The notes under the pieces were generated by a model. The model was not told where the DNA came from and did no database searches. It saw nothing but the letters and a program-made list of their open reading frames with translations. DNA of 64,000 bases. Origin: Corbicula japonica. Taxonomy: Eukaryota > Mollusca > Bivalvia > Venerida > Cyrenidae. Numbering within the stretch: the first letter of the stretch is position 1; each line of letters opens with the position of its first letter. Below, piece by piece: positions 54,701-61,963 of the stretch. The translations under genes and the position numbers were made by a program. The DNA lies in assembly GCA_038501625.1 (NCBI GenBank), contig JAZAYU010000015.1, positions 3,184,991-3,248,990 of the forward strand, in the 5' to 3' direction.

Positions 54701-57058
54701 TCGTGATAAAGGTCGCTTTGTCTACGATCGGTATTCCCGTGTTTCAATGGTATTGTCGAAGTTCGCTTTGAATACGATCGGTATTCCCGTGTTTCTAAGG
54801 TCGTGATAAAGGTCGCTTTGTCTACGATCGGTATTCCCGTGTTTCAATGGAATTGTCGAAGGTATCCATGAATACGATCGGTTTTCCCCTGTTAAATTAT
54901 ATATGCTAGTTTCTTTATCTAGTGTATGTAAGATGATATGTATCTTCGTCCAGCTCTTATGAAATATGTTTTAAAATTGGTTCTAACAATGCACACGTAT
55001 CTTCCCGTATCTTCCACAGTACATGATACATGACAAACGCTGACGAGAATGCACTCTATGCAATAAATCCAAATCTCATAGGAAAACCATTGCCCAAGGT
55101 TATAAAACTGAGCATAGAAACCAGTCTCAAATCTCAAGCATCTGATTGGCTGAAATGGCGACTGGTCGCCATTTCATCCAATCAGATGCTTGAGATTTGA
55201 GACTGGTTTCCAAACTCAGCTTTATAACCTTCAGCCCATAACCTTTACCTGAATCACCCTCATTCATAATCTTTTAAAAACCTAAACAGATACATGTATT
55301 TAGTACTAGTATGTCTAAATATATTTTAATATATTCTATCTTTATATATTACATGTGTTACTATAAATAGTAACGAGATTTAATGACGACAGGAAGGGTT
55401 TATTCAAAGTTTCAGGGCCCTGCCATTTTATTTTTAGATTTTCTCTTGTTATCCGTGGTTTCTTCACATTTCGTGGTTAAAATAAAATTAAATTGTACAT
55501 ACCTGAGAAATATCTCCATTTAAAATAAATTTTCACCTTTTTCATTGTTATATTTATTTACTCAGTTATTCACATAAAGCATGGTGTTAACGAAGCTCGT
55601 AGCAGAGGTATAAGAAAGAAGCACTCTCAAATCATAGCATTTACAGACTCATACCACGATAATCAATTCTAACATTAATTAGCAAATACCCATCCTTTCC
55701 CTTGAGTTAAAATAAACAAATGGTAGTGTTTTTAAAATAGTAAACATTCGTTAAATTAGGTCACATATCCCTCAAATGACGTATTGACTGGCGGCATGAC
55801 GTAGAAATTCAAATAATGAAAGTGCGCAATCAAGTACAAAATAAAGCGAGTCATTTTTAATGTACACATGTAATAAAAAGGTTTAAAAAAAATAGCAAGC
55901 ATTGCCACTTGTCGATAATGGCCCTGTCATATGATAATGTCCCTCGGACTAAAGCACTCAAGCCATTGTTCATATGTCAGGGCCAATATCTAAAAGTGGC
56001 ACTGCTTGTCCATTTATTAACCTATACATAATCTAGCTTACCAGGAAGAATTTCTGTTGTAATACGATAAAAATATCTATATATAATATATAAGTATATT
56101 GCTCTTTCCTTTCGTAGAATGTATTGCTGAAATGATTGAAGAGATCCCTGGAGCTGTGATAGCCAGACCCCAGACCGGTTCAGACTACCCACCTTCTGTC
56201 TTCCAAAAGAATACCACGTCTAGCGAACAGATCCCAACCGATCAATACCTTTCTCTGATCTATCCGGAGGAGCGAAGGACGACGTATATTGGTCTATTCG
56301 TTGATTCTAGTGTCACATCCATTACCGTTGAATATACACTGCCGGGATCCAACTATCCTGTAGGTTACAAACTACCAATTCAATTTCCATAGACTTCCAT
56401 TATAACATTTTATCAATTTTTGGAATTAACTATTGGGTCAAGCCCTTAAAATCATAAGTTTTCAAGAGAACCAACCTAGAGTCACCGTCAAATACACATT
56501 CAACCATAGCATGACCGATAAACTTTTTTGGCATTTTAGCCAGAATTGCATCACCCCAGTCTCTGCGGAACTTTTATTTACATACTGTCAAAAATGACAG
56601 CTATTTTCAAAGTTGAATTTCACCATTTTTTCATTATCAATTTTATATTATTTTATTTTATTTGTATTCCAATTACTACAAAATCATTATATTTTCTCAA
56701 TATAGTTTTCTTTTTAAAATATTTATTTTCATTTTCTACCAATCAGGCTTGACTTCCTGTTACTGGTCCGCAAATACCCTGCACAAAATTATTTAGAGGC
56801 CTGATCACCAATATTTAGTGGTCTATAACCTGTAAGTCGACTTGACGGTAGCCATATCATAATTTTTCGTTTCAATACCACCGAATGTAGAAAAGATACC
56901 AATGCTGGTTCGAAAAAGAAATTTTCATTTGAGATATTCGTTGATTCTTTTTTGATTTATTCAAAAGAAAAACATGTATTAATTTGACTATATTTTGTTT
57001 TTGAATTAAGCGTCGCCTGTATGAATTTGATATATTTTTAAAATCCCCAGTACTATTG

Positions 57059-57091
<33 letters not shown>

Positions 57092-57117
57092 TTACTATTA
57101 CTACTACTACTACTACG

Positions 57118-57190
<73 letters not shown>

Positions 57191-60100
57191 ATAATAATAA
57201 TAATAAACTAATAATTTTCAACAATAAAAATATTATTACGAAGCATCACATTTTTGAACATCTGTGCAATAATTGAATTTCAGTTTGCCAACATGTGAAG
57301 TTTATTTTAAAACAAAATTGTTATATTTTCTTTAGGAAACCCGAACGGTGCCAGCCGAAGGGCCTGTGGGTCCAGATGGATTTAGAGAGGTCTACGTCTC
57401 CACTCCACAAGGGATACCATCCAGCGAGATCAGAGTCCACTTTGATTCACCAGAAGATATAGTTTGGTTTAAGAGCGTTTGTGTCGAAGTCTGTCTCGGT
57501 AATGGTTGACACATTACATGATCACTGGTTTTACATTTCCTTTATCGCAAATGACTGACGAATTTTATCGTGTAGTTATTCTAAATTCATCTGTAGTAAC
57601 GGGATTGCGCACACGTAGGCCGCTCTATGGTTGCTCTGAAAATCATACGTACACACAATGATTTTTCTTTTCTTTTAATTTAATTTCTTTTTAAGTGCTT
57701 ATACGATTAATATAAACAAAGTCTTGTAACATAGCGGATTGAATGTGAAGATGAAATCGTTTCATTATATATTTTTGGTACTGTTTTTTGCCAGATTAGC
57801 TTATTGGCATAGGTTTTGACAAATGCAGACAGTCGAGTCGCAGTGCATAGAAAATCTTGAATCCAAGCAGGCCCACAATTATATTGACACTAACTAGTTC
57901 TCCTAATATAAAAAAGCGAATCATTAGCACATGTTTAATGTTGTTTACCAAAATTTCCTAGAAGTTTGAAATATGGTTGAAATGATAGAAATTGATTAGT
58001 ATTTGTAGTTTAATGTAAAATTTAAAGGATCTCTATAGAAGAGTCCCCAAAACTAAACTAAGTACTTACTTCAATAAAGCTGGCCCGTTTTATTCGAATC
58101 AGACATACAACAATAAGCCTTTGTCATTAAAACAAATAAGTTCAGATTAAATCTATTTATTTCAGATTTTATAAACTTACCTAGTACATTTTTTTAAACG
58201 TGACACTACTGCTTGAAAATAGGGAAGACAAACACCTTTTCTTGTTAAAACATAATTAAACACAAATGCTACTTATATCATCTAATATAGCGAGTAAAAA
58301 TGAAAACTTACCAGATTTTATAATCAAAAATTTTGTTCAGTGATGCTTTATTTATTTTTCATTTAATTTGTGGTATTTGCACCTCGACATTTGATATAGC
58401 GGGAAGATGTTGTTATTTTTTCAAAGAGGTCAGTGTTATCTCCCCTTTCCTAATAATGATTAGATCGACAATTGTTAAGATAAAAGTCTCAAATAGATTA
58501 TATGACTGTCAATTTTTTAAGTTACCCCCCTTTTAATTAAAGAAAGAACAACATTCAAATCTTAGTTTGCCGCAAGAACATAATTGTTTTCGTGTTTCTT
58601 TTTTTTAAACTGATATAAAGTGAACCGACAATTTCCAAGATAAACATATTGGTGATCAAATTCCTCCAGATAAATTCATCACTCGCATCATTAATGTAAT
58701 AGGAATTTTCTATGTTTCTTTTGTCAAGTTTTCATTTTGGCTCAGTATATTTAAATCTTAGTTCCACGTAAGTTTACCATGTTTATGAATACTATTTTTG
58801 CTTTCACGTTGATTTATTTATGTTTTGCACAACCTCTTAATGTATTAACCTTGATCATGCGTTTGTATGTTCAGTGTCTACTACAACAACAACAACAACA
58901 ACAACAACATCAACGACAACAACAACCATCACAACGCCCACGACTAGTATCTTTTACCCGTGCCAAAAAATAAGTGGCATGGACAACGTTTACATTGTTC
59001 CGGCAGATTCCGTTTATGTCGCTGGATTCATTCCATCACCTGCAGTTGTCAATACCTTAAGGTACAGCTCGGGGACTTGGTGCAAAACTGCACTATCTCC
59101 TTTATAATTGTATATGGGTTAAACCAGTATTTCGACAGTCTCTCGATCGTATTATTTATTTAAAAAAAACAACTAAATTTTACTTAGTAAATTACTTGTA
59201 TCACTGACGCGTATCCTTTTGTCTTTTCGTACAACTAAAATGTGGGTATTTTTTCGAATCTCCATCGTTTGTTAATACTTTGAGTGTAAAAACGCTTTAA
59301 TTTTTGTTTAATAAATCAATTTTGATAGTTAAAGCTTACTTCCGTTCCGTGTAAAATCATCAATCATACAGAACACCAAGGTTATAAAACCGAGAGTGGA
59401 AACCAGCCTCATATCTCAGTTTTATCATCTTTAGCCCAGTTCTCCACCTCACTGCAGAAATCCCGTCTCGTCAAAAGTATTGTACTAAGCTGATTTAAAT
59501 TTCCCGTTTGCATAACATCGATAACCAATGTGGGGCAGCGTTTTATAGTTTATTTTATTTGTTATCTGTTACAGACCTAGCTCAGTGGAGCCGTTTACGT
59601 TCCCGGCCAATGAAAGTGAAGTAACCATTACGATATTTTTCCCGGAACCAGTGCAAGTAGGGCGTGTCAACTTAGTAAATGCAGACAACATTGTAGATTA
59701 CAACGTGATTTACGTTGACAACAATAACCAACTTTCGGGAGTCATTGTAAGTAATATAGAAATCAACACTTTAAATATCACACGGAGTACGAGTTTGCTG
59801 TACACTCACCCAAAGTTCTAATTGGTCATTAATCGAATATATTTACATTATATGCTAGTTTCGTTTCTTCCCTATGTCAAGAGAGGCCTTTAAAAAACGG
59901 TTTTATCGTTAAATCAGTTATTTAATCTTTTCAATCGTGGTTGATTGTTTCCTTTGATGAATTACTTACACTGCAGGTTCAACAATTAGAACAGACTTTA
60001 ATTGAAAGATAGTCAATTATTAAATTTGGTACTTTAAAACAAGTGTATATAAAAATATAGCTTCTAATTAATAAGGATTTATGTTTTTTCCTTCTAACGA

Positions 60101-61921
60101 GAGGTCCTTTTAAAAGAAAACAAGAAATTTAGAGCAAAATTCCAATTGATTGATCTTTAATTGCATGAACTTTTAGCACAATTTAGAAAAACTCTCGCAA
60201 AACTGTTCTAAAGTCAGTAATTACAATATTAAAACTTAAATTGAAGACTATTGCTAACAAATAAACTGGGCCCAAGATCATAAAACAAAATCTGAAGATC
60301 AGTCTCAAATCTCAAGCATCTGATTGGCTGAAATGGCGACCAGGCGCCATTTCAGCCAATCAGATCCTTGAAATTTGAGACTGATCTCAACACTTAGTTT
60401 TATGATCTTGGGCCAAGTTAAGTTTATCTCATTCTCCGGAATAATTACGAACAAAAAGTGGCCATTTAGAACTATTTGTGAGTGTATTTGTTTAAAACCT
60501 TGATTGGACCATCACAGTGAATGAAGTATGTGACTTATGTATTTTTCATAAACATACATAAATTCACAGAATATAGTTTTCAAAGATCACTGATCACAAT
60601 TAAACAAACATTTTTGGAATTTGATAAGTCTCTTGATGATATGGTTTCTTGTTTATTTGTTTCTATTTTATAGGCAAAATGTATTTCTGTTGAAATGGGA
60701 TATTTTTTCTAGAAATTGGGATTTTTTTCTTGAAATTGGGATTTTGTCTTGAAATTGGGAAAAATAGTCCTTATTTGGCATTGGGAATGGGGCCCAATAT
60801 CGGCGCCACGAGACTCGCTGAAAAAGCCCTGGAATCATAATAAGTTGGCCAAGCGTAAGGTTCCTGCGGTAACTCCTCGGGTTCTCGTTCTTTATGAAAT
60901 TTATTATTATTAAAACACAATTGCTATCTGTTCCTCTGTACTTTTTGGCTTCTTGTGGAGGTTAGGTTTTCTGATCGTGTCTAATTTCTGATATTTTTGT
61001 TACACTTTTAATGTAAGTTAATATGTCAGTCATAATGAACCCAGATTAAGGATGTTTCCATGAATAGGGCAAGTATGACGCAAATTGTGCAGTATGGCAG
61101 CCGTAAAAAGTCTCCCCGTACGTTCAGTAATTAATGTTATCAATAACCCGTTACCGATGTCATGCAGTGATTGTTACGTATATCAGGGCTATCCGATCAA
61201 CCTTTTTTTTGGGGGGGGGGTGGGGGTGGGGTGGGGGGGGGGTTGTCCCGGTTAGCTCAGTTGGTTGCGTCGCAGGAATTGCAGGGTTAGGCGCTGTCGC
61301 CGTGACGGTGCGGGTTCGCTCCCAGCTAGAGACACTATTTTTTCACAATAAACTCTGTCGGAAAAAAGAAGAGCATTACAAAGCATCAACTCACTGAATT
61401 ATCTGTTGTTTAACAACCTAACAACCTGTTTTCAGACTCGTCCGGTTGACAAAGATGTTCTATATTCGAACGCCCTCAATGTGAACGCAATATCAATTAA
61501 TGTGACGAAGGGTCCGGATGGAATAGCTTCATTCCAGATCGACATCCGAGTGTGTTATGGTAAAAAAATAATTATGTTCAGTTTAGTTTATTTAAATATT
61601 GATGTATGCGGCTACACAATAACCATGGAACGAGGTATCTTTTCATTACCCTATGAAAGAATTTCAATCCAGGACCTCATATATTTCGCTCAGTCAAGCT
61701 ATAGGCGAACTGTTTTTCGACGACTTCACAAAAAATAAAACATAAGCTGCAATAGTTCGTTCTCAAACTGCCGGTTGTGAAAATTGACAAATTATCATTC
61801 AATGAAAAATTAATCAACCTCTGTGATTTTTATTTGTTAAATGACAGTGAATTGCTAATCGAACTGCAGATATTTCGTCCTTAACAGCCAGCTGTATTAT
61901 AAATTATTAATCAATCAATCG

Positions 61922-61963
<42 letters not shown>

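Larger units (their letters stand above)
54437..56117. other. Intron 41
   Basis: Contains a GATCGG-rich minisatellite (54590-54890), MITE copy k (55092-55237) and a hairpin (55895-56010). Confidence 0.6.
59747..61435. other. Intron 45
   Basis: Contains MITE copy m, a GAAATTGGGATTTT short array (60690-60770), a family T piece, a G-rich tract (61210-61242) and a tRNA-like SINE. Confidence 0.6.

Noticed and set aside
57006..57224. Poly-Val membrane-like peptide on the minus strand
   Set aside because: Translation of a CTA microsatellite.
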